NCBI RefSeq assembly: GCF_034355335.1
Contig: NZ_CP136422.1
Span: 1,987,001 to 2,051,000 of the forward strand
Direction: 5' to 3'
Length of the DNA stretch: 64,000 bases
Source: Blautia coccoides
Lineage (GTDB): Bacteria > Bacillota > Clostridia > Lachnospirales > Lachnospiraceae
The translations under genes and the position numbers were made by a program. Under the pieces are notes generated by a model. It worked only from the letters and a program-made list of their open reading frames with translations. It was not told where the DNA came from and searched no databases. Shown here one piece after another: positions 54,408 to 63,993 of this stretch (positions are counted from its first letter, which is position 1; each line of letters starts with the position of its first letter).

Positions 54408-54436
54408 TTGACCGCTGTAAATAATTGTGATAATAT
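54408..54436 (+). promoter_or_regulatory. Promoter of the mannoside locus
   Basis: TTGACC (54408-54413), 17-base spacer, TAATAT (54431-54436). The long gap 54091-54537 contains a terminator, two operators and this promoter, and no gene. Confidence 0.6.
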
Positions 54437-54509
54437 GCAGATATAAACAAAAAAGTTCATTTTTATGGATGCATCCGAAAATGAATGGTAACTAAATATG
54501 AAAAAAAGT

Positions 54510-54525
54510 TGTGTCATATGACACA
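54510..54525 (+). promoter_or_regulatory. Perfect 16-base operator palindrome
   Basis: TGTGTCATATGACACA lies in the leader, 12 bases before the ATG of the isomerase and overlapping the region just before its ribosome binding site. With the site at 54325 it makes a pair 185 bases apart that could be bridged by one tetrameric regulator. Confidence 0.65.
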
Positions 54526-54537
54526 GAGGAGAAGGAA

Positions 54538-55083
54538 ATGAAGAGAAGCGAATATGATCAGATTAAAAAGGAAGGACTGGAACTGATGGAAAAGGCCGGT
54601 ATCTATCTGACACCGGAAGAAAAGGAAAGGATGGAAGTTACAGATTTTGGTCTGAATGATCCTTATCACGAAGGTCTTATGCTGCATGTTTATGTAAATA
54701 CAAAAAGATGCTGCGCCAAGGAACTGCCTATGCTCCCCGGACAAATCTGTGCAGAACACAGACATCCGCCCCTTGGACCGGACAATCCGGGTAAAGAAGA
54801 GACCTTCCGCTGCCGTTACGGAGAAGTATATGTACATGTTCCCGGAGAGCCAACCCAGACTCCCAAGGCAACGATTCCGGAGGGAAAGGAAGACGTATAT
54901 ACTGTTTGGCATGAAATTGTACTGAAGCAGGGGGAACAGTATACCCTGGTACCGAATACGAAGCACTGGTTCCAGGCCGGGCCGGAGGGTGCAGTGGTCT
55001 CAGAGTTTTCATCATACAGTGATGACGGCACGGATGTCTATACAGATCCTGCGATTTCAAGGTTTACTACAATAGAAGAATAA
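54538..55083 (+). CDS. D-lyxose/D-mannose isomerase family protein
   Basis: A 181-residue cupin isomerase. The metal site is formed by CAEHRHPP (two histidines), the later EETFRCRYG glutamate, and a C-terminal NTKHWF histidine. It resembles the small D-lyxose isomerases that also accept D-mannose, converting it to D-fructose. It is the first gene of the mannoside locus and is 16 bases before the GH2 enzyme. ATG 54538 follows GGAGAAGG; a GTG nine codons earlier lies inside the operator. Confidence 0.85.
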   Translation: MKRSEYDQIKKEGLELMEKAGIYLTPEEKERMEVTDFGLNDPYHEGLMLHVYVNTKRCCAKELPMLPGQICAEHRHPPLGPDNPGKEETFRCRYGEVYVHVPGEPTQTPKATIPEGKEDVYTVWHEIVLKQGEQYTLVPNTKHWFQAGPEGAVVSEFSSYSDDGTDVYTDPAISRFTTIEE

Positions 55084-55099
55084 AAAGCGGGGGCTGTTT

Positions 55100-57607
55100 A
55101 TGATCGTACAAAAGCTGGGAGGAACGGATTGGAAATATAGAGATATACAGGAGAAAGAGTGGCATGATGCAAATGTTCCTGGTACCTTGTTTATGGATAT
55201 GATAAGAGAAGGGAGAATCCAAAATCCTTTTTATCGTTTCCAGGAGAGAGAATTTCAGGAGCTTGCACAAAAGGATTATGAATATGAGCTGCGTTTTGCC
55301 GTACAGGAGGATGTGTTTTTCAGAGAAAAACAGTTTTTGGTGTTTGAAGGGATTGATACGATCGCAGACATCTGTCTGAACGGTGTTGAGATTGCCCAGA
55401 CAGAAAATATGCACCGTACATACCGGCTTCCGGTAAAGGGGATATTACAGGAAGGGGAAAACCTGCTGCATATCACCCTGCATTCGCCGGTGCGTTACAT
55501 AGAAGAACAGCACAGAAAACACCCCCTGCCTGAGTTTAATACGGCAAGCCCTCATGGTTTTTCACAGATACGGAAAATCCACAGTTCCTTTGGATGGGAT
55601 GCAGAGCCGAATGTGCCGGATTTGGGAATCTGGAGAGAGGTATACATAGAGGCTTACGACAAGGCGCGTATTTCCCATGTATATACCAGACAGAGACATG
55701 AAGAAGGAAAAGTTTTTTTGAAAACAGAGACTTTGGTGGACACGGTATGTGGGAGAGAGGCAGACGTAAGTATAATTTTATATGATCCGGAAGGGACAGA
55801 AATATCCAGAAAACAGACAAAATGCATAGAATTTCTGTCGGAAGCCTGGATAGAGATTGAGAATCCTCAAATCTGGTGGCCTAACGGGTATGGAGATCAA
55901 CCGCTTTATGAAATCTGTGTCAAAATGCAGTGCGGGGAAGAGCGGGATGAGAAACGTTTTTCTGTGGGCCTTCGCACGATGGAGGTGAGAAGGGAAAAAG
56001 ATGCCTTTGGAGAAAGCTTTGCCTTTTATGTAAATGGTGTTCCTGTATTTGCAAAAGGAGGAAGCTATACTCCCCCGGATAAATTCCTGACAGCCTGCAG
56101 GGGACAGCGTCACGAGGAGTTGATCCGTCTTTGTAAGGAGGCTAATTATAATTGTATCCGCATATGGGGTGGGGCGGTATATCCTGACGATGAATTATAT
56201 GATTTGTGTGACAGGAACGGAATTTTAATCTGGCAGGATCTGATGTTTGCCTGTGCATTATATCCCTCTGACGAGGCGTTTTTGGAAAGCATCAGGGAAG
56301 AAGTGAGAGACAATGTGATCAGACTTCGGAATCATGCATGCCTTGTGCTCTGGTGCGGGAATAACGAAAATGAGTGGTTTCATGACTATGAGCATCATGC
56401 AGAGGGGCTGACTCAGGAACTGAGAATGAAGAACCTGCAGCAGTATGAAGTGCATCTGGCTGAAGTGGTCAGGAAATATGACCCGGACAGGCTGTTCTGG
56501 CCCAGTTCTCCATCCAGTGGGGGAGGGTATTACGACCCGAATGGATATGAAAAAGGGGATGTGCATTGCTGGTATGTCTGGTATCTGCCTGCAAAACCCT
56601 ATACTTTTTACCGAGACTGTACAGGAAGATTCATCAGCGAATTCGGGTTGGAATCCTTCCAGAATTATAAGACGCTTTGTAATTATTTGGATCCGGAAGA
56701 CATGAGCCCCAATTCAGAAGTGATGGATTACATGCAGCGGTGCAGTGACAATTACTGCAATATGGGGAATGGAAAGATCATGAACTATATTTTCCAGGAG
56801 GTTCAGACACCCCAGAGCTTTAAGGAATATATTTTTGCGTCCCAGTACGCCCAGGCTGAAGGTATAAAATACGGAACCTGCCATTTCAGAAGCATGAAAC
56901 CAAGGTGTATGGGGGCTCTCTACTGGCAGATCGTAGACTGTTTTCCAGGCACAAGCTGGTCCGGCATTGATTACGAATACCGTTTGAAAGTTCTGCATTA
57001 TTATGCAAGACGCTTTTTCAAACAGGTCATTCTGTGTGTGAGAGAGGACCGGTTTGAATCACGCAGGCTGGAGATATTGGCGGTAAACGATGATCCGGAA
57101 GGATTTGCGTCAAAGCTTTCCTGGTCCTTGAGAGATGCTGCCGGCCATGTAGTTAAGAATGGGGAAAAAACTATGCAGATCCCAGCCTCTTCCTCCACTG
57201 TCATTCAGGAGATGGACTGGTCAGAGGAGATCAAAGAGGAGGATAGGAAAAAATATTATCTGGAACTATTTTTATACGGTCAAAATGATGAGATGATTGC
57301 TGAGGAGACTTACCTGTTTGTAAAACCTAAACATTTTCAGTTTATGCATCCGGAATTTATGGTGGATGTACAGAATCAAAGGGAAAAGTATATCTTAAAT
57401 ATTCAGACTACTTGTTTTGCTAAATGTATAAAAATGGATTTAGAGGATAATGATTGTGAGTTTTCGGATAACTGTTTTGACCTTTCGCCGGGAAGAACAA
57501 AAACAGTGGAGATAGATAAAAAGAGTCTCCGCCGGCAGATCACAAAAGAGGAGCTGAAAAAACAGCTCATAGTTGAGAATGTAAACGATATTGGCAAAAA
57601 ATTATAA
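55100..57607 (+). CDS. GH2-family beta-mannosidase-like glycoside hydrolase
   Basis: An 835-residue enzyme of glycoside hydrolase family 2 without signal peptide, so it acts inside the cell. N-terminal sugar-binding sandwich (FEGIDTIADICLNGVEIAQTENM), immunoglobulin-like domain, TIM barrel with acid/base E423 in the WCGNNENEW segment, and nucleophile E514 in SEFGLESF, then C-terminal domains. The motifs fit beta-mannosidases of the GH2 MndB type. It would release mannose from an imported beta-mannoside, which the preceding isomerase could convert to fructose. The exact aglycone is unknown. Confidence 0.88.
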   Translation: MIVQKLGGTDWKYRDIQEKEWHDANVPGTLFMDMIREGRIQNPFYRFQEREFQELAQKDYEYELRFAVQEDVFFREKQFLVFEGIDTIADICLNGVEIAQTENMHRTYRLPVKGILQEGENLLHITLHSPVRYIEEQHRKHPLPEFNTASPHGFSQIRKIHSSFGWDAEPNVPDLGIWREVYIEAYDKARISHVYTRQRHEEGKVFLKTETLVDTVCGREADVSIILYDPEGTEISRKQTKCIEFLSEAWIEIENPQIWWPNGYGDQPLYEICVKMQCGEERDEKRFSVGLRTMEVRREKDAFGESFAFYVNGVPVFAKGGSYTPPDKFLTACRGQRHEELIRLCKEANYNCIRIWGGAVYPDDELYDLCDRNGILIWQDLMFACALYPSDEAFLESIREEVRDNVIRLRNHACLVLWCGNNENEWFHDYEHHAEGLTQELRMKNLQQYEVHLAEVVRKYDPDRLFWPSSPSSGGGYYDPNGYEKGDVHCWYVWYLPAKPYTFYRDCTGRFISEFGLESFQNYKTLCNYLDPEDMSPNSEVMDYMQRCSDNYCNMGNGKIMNYIFQEVQTPQSFKEYIFASQYAQAEGIKYGTCHFRSMKPRCMGALYWQIVDCFPGTSWSGIDYEYRLKVLHYYARRFFKQVILCVREDRFESRRLEILAVNDDPEGFASKLSWSLRDAAGHVVKNGEKTMQIPASSSTVIQEMDWSEEIKEEDRKKYYLELFLYGQNDEMIAEETYLFVKPKHFQFMHPEFMVDVQNQREKYILNIQTTCFAKCIKMDLEDNDCEFSDNCFDLSPGRTKTVEIDKKSLRRQITKEELKKQLIVENVNDIGKKL

Positions 57608-57628
57608 TGTGAATTTGGGAGGAAAACA

Positions 57629-59038
57629 ATGAGAAGAAGAATTGCTGTGTTATTGGCAGGGTTGATGGTCTGTTCTATGCTGACTGCCTGTGGTTCCACG
57701 GAAGAACCCAAGGGAGAACCTGAAGCAGAACAGGGGGAGACAAAGGAAGAGGCAAAGGAAGAGAAAGAACCTGAAGCAGAGAATGAATCTGAGACAGGCG
57801 GTGACTTTACAGAGGAGGTTACGCTGGATGTTGCTATGATGTGGCCTCTTGACAGCACTACAGATGCAAAATCATACGCGCTGAACCGTGCCATTCAAAG
57901 GCTGGAGAAGGATTATCCGAATATTAAAGTAAATTATGATGGTTCTGTACATGATGATTATCAGACGATTATGATGACCTATGCCGCAGCAGATACGCTT
58001 CCGGATGTATTTAACGTAAAGGGAGCATGGATTCCGAATCTGGTGGAGAACGAACAGATAGGTACTGTGGATGAATTTTTTGAAAATGATAAAGACTGGT
58101 CAGATAAATTCGATGATGAAGTGCTTTTTGATATGGAGTACGACGGACATTACTATGGTGCACCATTCCAGAATCTCTGCTGTTCCCTGGTAATATACAA
58201 TAAGGATATCTATAAATCTGTGGGATACGAAAAGTTCCCCGAGACATGGGAAGACATGATGGATTGCTTTGCTAAGCTGAAAGAGGCTGGCTATGTGCCT
58301 TTAGGTGTGGGAAACAGCGGACAGTGGGTTGCCAACTCCTGTATCTTCGGAGCAATGGGAGACAGAGGTGCCGGAAGCAAATGGTATGATGACATCATGG
58401 AAGGCACCGGGGATGGATTCCTGGATGAAAATATGTTAAAAGGCGTAGAGAAGATGGCAGAACTGGCAGAAAAAGAGTATTTAAATACGAACCTGAACAG
58501 TATTGACCAGTTTGAAGTTATGCCGCCGTATCTCAATGAGGAGTATGCTTCTTATGTGGATGGCTCTTGGACCTTTGCCACACTGATCGCAACAGCAGGC
58601 GATGACCAGAGTGTAGTAGAGAAATCAGGCGTGGCTGTTCTGCCTGCAATTGACGGAGGCAAGGGCGATTATCCGGCTACACCTGGCGGCTCTGCATGGG
58701 GGCAGGCATATAACGCAAAACTTACCGGAGCCAAAAAGCAGGCGGCAGAATTGTTTATCAAATATACCACGGATGAAGAATGGTGTAAGGATCTGGCAGA
58801 AAAAGGTGATTTTGGAGGTATGAATATAGACTACGATTACAGTGCAATTTCTCCTCTTGTCCAGGAATATGCACAGCTTAAAAACAGTGTGAAAAAGACC
58901 CCGCAGTATGACTGTCATTTTGATACTTCTGTCATTGATGCTATGAATACAAACTTCCAGGAACTTCTCATTGGAGAAATTACCCCGAAGGAATGGGGAG
59001 AACGTGTTCAGGAGGAATATGAGCTGACTCTTGACTGA
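57629..59038 (+). CDS. Carbohydrate ABC transporter substrate-binding lipoprotein
   Basis: A 469-residue CUT1-type lipoprotein: signal peptide with lipobox LTACG (C21), a long acidic linker (22-50), then a MalE-like fold (DYQTIMMTYAAADTLPDVFNV is a typical segment, PF01547/13416). It captures an oligosaccharide outside the cell and gives it to the two permeases that follow. It has no ATPase gene beside it, so it probably shares a general MsmK/UgpC-type ATPase encoded elsewhere. The following gap holds a strong hairpin. Confidence 0.9.
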   Translation: MRRRIAVLLAGLMVCSMLTACGSTEEPKGEPEAEQGETKEEAKEEKEPEAENESETGGDFTEEVTLDVAMMWPLDSTTDAKSYALNRAIQRLEKDYPNIKVNYDGSVHDDYQTIMMTYAAADTLPDVFNVKGAWIPNLVENEQIGTVDEFFENDKDWSDKFDDEVLFDMEYDGHYYGAPFQNLCCSLVIYNKDIYKSVGYEKFPETWEDMMDCFAKLKEAGYVPLGVGNSGQWVANSCIFGAMGDRGAGSKWYDDIMEGTGDGFLDENMLKGVEKMAELAEKEYLNTNLNSIDQFEVMPPYLNEEYASYVDGSWTFATLIATAGDDQSVVEKSGVAVLPAIDGGKGDYPATPGGSAWGQAYNAKLTGAKKQAAELFIKYTTDEEWCKDLAEKGDFGGMNIDYDYSAISPLVQEYAQLKNSVKKTPQYDCHFDTSVIDAMNTNFQELLIGEITPKEWGERVQEEYELTLD

Positions 59039-59063
59039 TGACAGGTAAGCAGTTTTGTACAAA

Positions 59064-59086
59064 GGGACCGGTCCAAGGCCGGTCCC
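59064..59086 (+). terminator. Hairpin after the binding protein gene
   Basis: A perfect 8-base stem GGGACCGG with CCGGTCCC, without a T run. It probably reduces transcription into, or protects the mRNA of, the highly expressed binding protein, as is common in such operons. Confidence 0.6.
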
Positions 59087-59119
59087 GGCAGATAAATTTA
59101 GAAAGGCGGTGGCTGCCAA

Positions 59120-60016
59120 ATGGCAAACAACAAGGTACTGCAGCCTAAGAAGAGAACTCTTTTTCTGTACATGTTTCCGAGTGTAGTGCTGTTTCTTGTA
59201 TTTACAGCGATACCTATTGCTATGGCGATTTATTATTCTCTGTTTAACTGGTCCGGAGGAAAGAAAAAGATATTTCTGGGGCTGGACAACTATTCCAGAT
59301 TATTGGGAGATTCCATATTTGGAAAGGCATTGCTCAATAACTTTATTCTGGCAGCCTGTTGTGTGATCTTTCAGGTGGGAATTGCATTTATAATTGCTTC
59401 TCTAATCTGTTCCAAAGGCCTTAAATTAAAATCTTTTCACCAGTTCGCGATATTTATGCCGGTTGTTCTGGCGCCAGTTGTGGTGGGCTTTCTATGGAAA
59501 ATCATTTACAGCCAGGATTACGGACTTTTAAACTTTCTGCTGAGGTCAGCGGGATTGGAGAGTTGGATCCGGCCATGGATCGACGATGTGGATCTAGTTA
59601 TGAAATGTATAACGGTGCCTATTGTATGGCAGTGGATTGGACTGTATGTGGTTATTTTTGTCAGTGCCATGAAAAACATACCCGAGGAGATTTTTGAGAG
59701 CGCAGCACTTGACGGGGCAGGGGGAATCAAAAAGGCAGTTTTTATCACATGGCCTATGACTATGGATACAGTGAAAATTTCAGTTATCCTGGCTGTTTCC
59801 GGGTGTATGAAGATCTTTGAACATATCTATATCATCACCAGCGGAGGGCCGGGTACCGCGTCTATGGTGGGGGCTATGTATGCTTACAAAACGTCCTTTA
59901 TTAAACAGCGGTTTGGCTATGGCTCTACCATATCCGTAGGGATCATGGCGGTGAGTCTGACACTGGTTCTGCTATGCAATGTGATATTCGGGAAGGGAAA
60001 GAAGAAATATGAATAA
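59120..60016 (+). CDS. Carbohydrate ABC transporter permease (MalF-type)
   Basis: A 298-residue permease with six membrane segments. The conserved EAA loop is ESAALDGAGGIKKAVFITWPM, which contacts the ATPase. It pairs with the next permease to form the CUT1 channel. An AAAGGCGG site precedes the ATG. Confidence 0.93.
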   Translation: MANNKVLQPKKRTLFLYMFPSVVLFLVFTAIPIAMAIYYSLFNWSGGKKKIFLGLDNYSRLLGDSIFGKALLNNFILAACCVIFQVGIAFIIASLICSKGLKLKSFHQFAIFMPVVLAPVVVGFLWKIIYSQDYGLLNFLLRSAGLESWIRPWIDDVDLVMKCITVPIVWQWIGLYVVIFVSAMKNIPEEIFESAALDGAGGIKKAVFITWPMTMDTVKISVILAVSGCMKIFEHIYIITSGGPGTASMVGAMYAYKTSFIKQRFGYGSTISVGIMAVSLTLVLLCNVIFGKGKKKYE

Positions 60017-60860
60017 AACTTACGGAGTGACGCAAATATCAAAAAAAATACTTATGCTGCTGGTAAATGTGCTCATAGCTCTTCTGTCTCTTTTCTGTCT
60101 GTTTCCTGTGGTATGGATGATTTATTCTTCTTTGAAGGATGAACCGTCATTTTTAAAAAATCTCATAGGGCTTCCTACTTCCCTTCATTTCAGCAATTAT
60201 CTCTCTGCAATCAAGACGGGAAAGATGGATGTGGCATTTGTCAACAGTGTATTGGTCAGTGTTGTGGCTGTAGCGGCTTTGGTTTTCATAGCATTTGTGG
60301 CGGGAGTGGTTTTTGCCAGATATCAGTTCAAGGGTAAAACAATTCTTTACACCATGTTCCTGTCCGGAATGCTGATCCCTGTTCACAGTCTCCTAATACC
60401 GATTTTTGTGGAGTTAAAGCTATTTACACTGAATAATAATAGGTTTATACTGGCTCTAGTCTATGCCGCTTTTGGGCTGCCAAAGGCCATTTTCCTGGTG
60501 ACGAGCTTTGCCGCCACCATACCAAGAGAAATTGAGGAAGCTGTGATCATTGATGGGGGAAATACCCATGATATCTTCTTCAAGGTGTTTTTACCGATAT
60601 CCAAACCTATTCTTTCGACCGTGATTATTTTGAGCTTTTTGGATGCCTGGAATGAATTTCCGTTCTCTTTGGTGTTGATGGGAAAACCTGAGCTGAAAAC
60701 GCTGCCGATCGCGCTGACATATTTTACAGGACAGCACTCCGTCCAGTATACGCCTATGATGGCAGGGCTTACCATAGCTACACTGCCGGTTGTGATCGTA
60801 TATTTTCTGTTTCATAAGAAAATTATGGAAGGGATGGTGGCTGGTTCTGTGAAGGGATAA
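60009..60860 (+). CDS. Carbohydrate ABC transporter permease (MalG-type)
   Basis: A 283-residue permease with six membrane segments and the EAA loop EIEEAVIIDGGNTHDIFFKV. Overlaps the previous gene by eight bases. Forms the heterodimeric channel with it. Confidence 0.93.
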   Translation: MNKTYGVTQISKKILMLLVNVLIALLSLFCLFPVVWMIYSSLKDEPSFLKNLIGLPTSLHFSNYLSAIKTGKMDVAFVNSVLVSVVAVAALVFIAFVAGVVFARYQFKGKTILYTMFLSGMLIPVHSLLIPIFVELKLFTLNNNRFILALVYAAFGLPKAIFLVTSFAATIPREIEEAVIIDGGNTHDIFFKVFLPISKPILSTVIILSFLDAWNEFPFSLVLMGKPELKTLPIALTYFTGQHSVQYTPMMAGLTIATLPVVIVYFLFHKKIMEGMVAGSVKG

Positions 60861-60891
60861 AACTTCAGCAGACAAGGAGAGATAAAAAAAT

Positions 60892-61842
60892 ATGGTAAGA
60901 GATCATTTAAAACTAGAGGTAGTCAGACTTTATTATCTGGAAAATTTAAGTCAGAATCAAATCGCAAAACAGATGGAGATTTCACGTTCCTATGTTTCAA
61001 AACTGCTTATAGAAGCCAGGAAGGAAAAGCTGATCGAGATAAGAAGCAGCAATCCGTGGCTGATCGAGACAGATGAGGAAAAGTACCTCAGAAAAAAATA
61101 CGGGCTGAAAAAGGGATTTATAGTTTCAGCAGGCAGAAAAAAGGATGAGGGAAAAAGAGAGGCCTATTATCAGGAGCTTGGAAGGGTTTTAAATGATATT
61201 CTCAATGCCATTGTGAAGGATGGGGATACCATTGGCGTTGCATGGGGCAGAACGATCTATGAGTGCTCCAAGAGACTTTCCACAGAACAGGAGTATAAGG
61301 ACATAAAGGTAGTTCAGTTATGCGGTGGATTGAGTCAGAACCAGAACAGCACATTTTCAGGGGAAATCAGCAAGAATTTTGTCTCTGCATTTGGGGGAGA
61401 TGCGTATGCCATGACAGCTCCTGCCATTGTGGAAAACAAAGCGTATAAGGATATTTTCCTGAAAGAACATGGAATAAGCCGTGTGATGCAGCTTTGGGAA
61501 AATATGAATATAGCGGTATTTACGGTGGGTAAATGCGAACAGCAAAGCTCTCTTGTCCGTTCCGGCTACGTTCCGGGAGAGATGATAGAACATCTGAAGG
61601 AAAGCGGGGCTGTGGGAGAGGTTTGTACCCATTTTGTAGACAAAGAGGGAAAGTGTGCTAATCAGGATCTGGAGGACAGGACCATAGCGGTTCCCATGGA
61701 GCAGCTTAAAAACTGTGAATTCAGAATAGCCGTTATACTAGGTGAGAAAAGGCTTGAGACCCTGCGTGCGGTCCTTCATGCAGGCTATGCCAATGTTCTT
61801 ATCATAGATGAGGAAGCGGCAGAGAAACTGATTCAGGAATAA
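60892..61842 (+). CDS. SorC/DeoR-family sugar-binding transcriptional regulator
   Basis: A 316-residue regulator. N-terminal helix-turn-helix: YYLENLSQNQIAKQMEISRS at residues ~13-32 then VSKLLIEARKE; the rest is a sugar-phosphate-binding isomerase-like domain (DTIGVAWGRTIYEC and VQLCGGLSQNQ are typical). Ligands of the family are sugar phosphates. It is the obvious owner of the two TGTGTCA palindromes upstream of the locus. It sits inside the operon, so control is probably auto-regulated. Confidence 0.9.
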   Translation: MVRDHLKLEVVRLYYLENLSQNQIAKQMEISRSYVSKLLIEARKEKLIEIRSSNPWLIETDEEKYLRKKYGLKKGFIVSAGRKKDEGKREAYYQELGRVLNDILNAIVKDGDTIGVAWGRTIYECSKRLSTEQEYKDIKVVQLCGGLSQNQNSTFSGEISKNFVSAFGGDAYAMTAPAIVENKAYKDIFLKEHGISRVMQLWENMNIAVFTVGKCEQQSSLVRSGYVPGEMIEHLKESGAVGEVCTHFVDKEGKCANQDLEDRTIAVPMEQLKNCEFRIAVILGEKRLETLRAVLHAGYANVLIIDEEAAEKLIQE

Positions 61843-61852
61843 GAGGAGAGGT

Positions 61853-62896
61853 ATGTTAGCTTACATATTTGATAAACAGGGAAAACCTAAATTGACCGAA
61901 AAGGAAAAGCCGTCTCTTAAGGCGGGGAGCGGGGCAGTGATCAAACTGGAAGCCTGTTCCATCTGCGGTACGGATATCCGCACATACCGGTTCGGGAGTA
62001 ATAAAATACCGGATGGGAGGATTTTAGGACATGAGATCGTGGGGCGTATTGCACAAATAAAAGAAAAGTATAGCAATGAATTTCCCGTAGGAACCTATGT
62101 ATCCATGGCGCCTGCCATAGGATGTGGAAACTGCAGATGTTGTAAACAGGGATTTACCAATATGTGTGATGATCTGAAAACCATAGGTTTTGAATATGAC
62201 GGAGGCTTTGCGGAGTATATGTCTGTTCCCGAATGTGCGTTTGAAATGGGGAATGTTTACAGACTGCCGCAGGAAGGAAACCATACAAAGTATGCTCTGA
62301 GTGAACCTCTTGCCTGTGTCATGAATGCCCAGTCTTATCTGCACATTGCACCGGGTGACTGTGTTCTTATTATAGGAAGCGGTATTATTGGCTGTATGCA
62401 TGCAGAGCTTGCTGTGCATGCAAAAGCGGGAAAGGTAGTGATCGCTGAGACATCACAGGAGAGGATCTGCCAGGCGGAGAAATTATTGGAAGGAGTTTCT
62501 TTTATCAACTCTTCAAAGGAAAATCTGGAGGAAAAAATAAAAGAACTTACACAAGGCAATGGGGCAGATGTGGTGGTTACGGCCTGTTCTGTGGGAAAAG
62601 TACAGGAACAGGGCATGAAGCTTTTGGCAAAGAGGGGAAGAATATCCCTGTTTGGGGGACTTCCGGGGGAGTCTAAGGGATTTCTCGACAGTAATTTGAT
62701 CCACTACAGAGAATTATCAGTTTATGGTGTCCATGCATCCACACCGGAGCAGAATAAAAAGGCAATGGAATATATCCGGGATGGTGTCATAGATGCGGAA
62801 AAATATATCAGCGCCTGTTATCCGTTGTCACGCGCAGGCGAGGCATTTGAGGAAGCTGAAAAGGGAGAAGCCATGAAACTGGTGGTTACTATGTAG
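61853..62896 (+). CDS. Zinc-dependent medium-chain dehydrogenase 1
   Basis: A 347-residue MDR enzyme of the sorbitol/threonine dehydrogenase class. Catalytic zinc ligands are the cysteine in CSICGTDIRTY and GHE in LGHEIVG; the structural zinc has four cysteines in CGNCRCCKQGFTNMC; the nucleotide fold is LIIGSGIIGCMHAELA. It probably oxidises a polyol or sugar released by the locus, with NAD(P). AGGAGAGG precedes the ATG; eleven bases after the regulator gene. Confidence 0.88.
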   Translation: MLAYIFDKQGKPKLTEKEKPSLKAGSGAVIKLEACSICGTDIRTYRFGSNKIPDGRILGHEIVGRIAQIKEKYSNEFPVGTYVSMAPAIGCGNCRCCKQGFTNMCDDLKTIGFEYDGGFAEYMSVPECAFEMGNVYRLPQEGNHTKYALSEPLACVMNAQSYLHIAPGDCVLIIGSGIIGCMHAELAVHAKAGKVVIAETSQERICQAEKLLEGVSFINSSKENLEEKIKELTQGNGADVVVTACSVGKVQEQGMKLLAKRGRISLFGGLPGESKGFLDSNLIHYRELSVYGVHASTPEQNKKAMEYIRDGVIDAEKYISACYPLSRAGEAFEEAEKGEAMKLVVTM

Positions 62897-62937
62897 AAAG
62901 GTGAGTATAAGGTTAAGAAGGAGAGGGAAGACAGCTT

Positions 62938-63993
62938 ATGAAAGCAGTTAGAATGTATGCACCGGGGGACTTGAGAGTGGAAGAGGTTTCCATTCCGGAA
63001 ATAGAAAAGGACGAGGTATTGGTAAAAGTCATGGCTGTGGGAATCTGTGGTTCAGATATCCCGCGGGCGAATAAATATGGGGCACATGTTTCCCCTATTA
63101 TTCTGGGACATGAGTTTGGTGGTGTTATTGTAAAAAAAGGCGAGGAGGCCGGGAATTTTGAGATAGGGGACCATGTGACCGCTACGCCTTTGATCCCTTG
63201 TTATTCCTGCCACTGGTGCAGAGAAGGACAGTATTCCCTGTGTGATCATTATGACTATTACGGCTCCAGGAGAGATGGTGCCATGGCACAGTATATTGCT
63301 GTGAAGACAAGTAATCTGCTGAAGGTAGACAGAAATGTTCCTTTTGAAGATATCGCCACAGTGGACCCCTGCGCGAATGCACTTCATGCCATGTTTAAAG
63401 CAGGATTTCAGCCGGGAGAAAATGTCTGCATTTTTGGAGCAGGGGCAATTGGTCTCTTTGCTGTGCAGTATGCAAAAATACAGGGAGCGGGAAAGATCAT
63501 CACAGTGGATGTATGGGACAAGAAGCTGGATATGGCAAAGGAAGAGGGGGCAGACTATGTCATCAACTCCCTGCACACAGATGTCATACAGGAAGTAAAA
63601 AATGCCACCGGAGGAATAGGAGCAGACGTGGTGATCGACTTTTCCGGTTCGCCGGCTGCGCAGAAACAGTGTATCCGCTGTGCCAGAAAACAGGGAAAAG
63701 TGGTTCTGCTGGGCATTTCCCATCAGGGGCTTGCCTTATCGGAAGAAGAAGTGGATTACGTGATGAGAAGCGAGATTGAGATTGTAGGGTCCTGGAACTC
63801 TTTTACCAAGCCGTTCCCGGGAAGGGACTGGACGGAATCCATCAAGCTTTATGAAAACGGCATGTCCGCTAAGGGCATCATCAGCCATAGGATCTGTCTG
63901 GATGATGTGCCTGAGGTATTTAAGAAAATTGATGCAGGCGGTTATTTTTTCAGTAAAATCATGATTTTTCCTAACGGACAGGAGGCAGCATGA
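62938..63993 (+). CDS. Zinc-dependent medium-chain dehydrogenase 2, polyol-phosphate type
   Basis: A 351-residue MDR enzyme similar in character to galactitol-1-phosphate 5-dehydrogenase. Catalytic zinc: CGSDI and GHEFGG; structural zinc cysteines in IPCYSCHWCREGQYSLC; dinucleotide fold CIFGAGAIGLFAVQYA; acidic VDVWDKKL supports NAD. A second dehydrogenase in the same operon hints at two oxidation steps or two substrates. Its stop overlaps the start of the next gene. Confidence 0.87.
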   Translation: MKAVRMYAPGDLRVEEVSIPEIEKDEVLVKVMAVGICGSDIPRANKYGAHVSPIILGHEFGGVIVKKGEEAGNFEIGDHVTATPLIPCYSCHWCREGQYSLCDHYDYYGSRRDGAMAQYIAVKTSNLLKVDRNVPFEDIATVDPCANALHAMFKAGFQPGENVCIFGAGAIGLFAVQYAKIQGAGKIITVDVWDKKLDMAKEEGADYVINSLHTDVIQEVKNATGGIGADVVIDFSGSPAAQKQCIRCARKQGKVVLLGISHQGLALSEEEVDYVMRSEIEIVGSWNSFTKPFPGRDWTESIKLYENGMSAKGIISHRICLDDVPEVFKKIDAGGYFFSKIMIFPNGQEAA

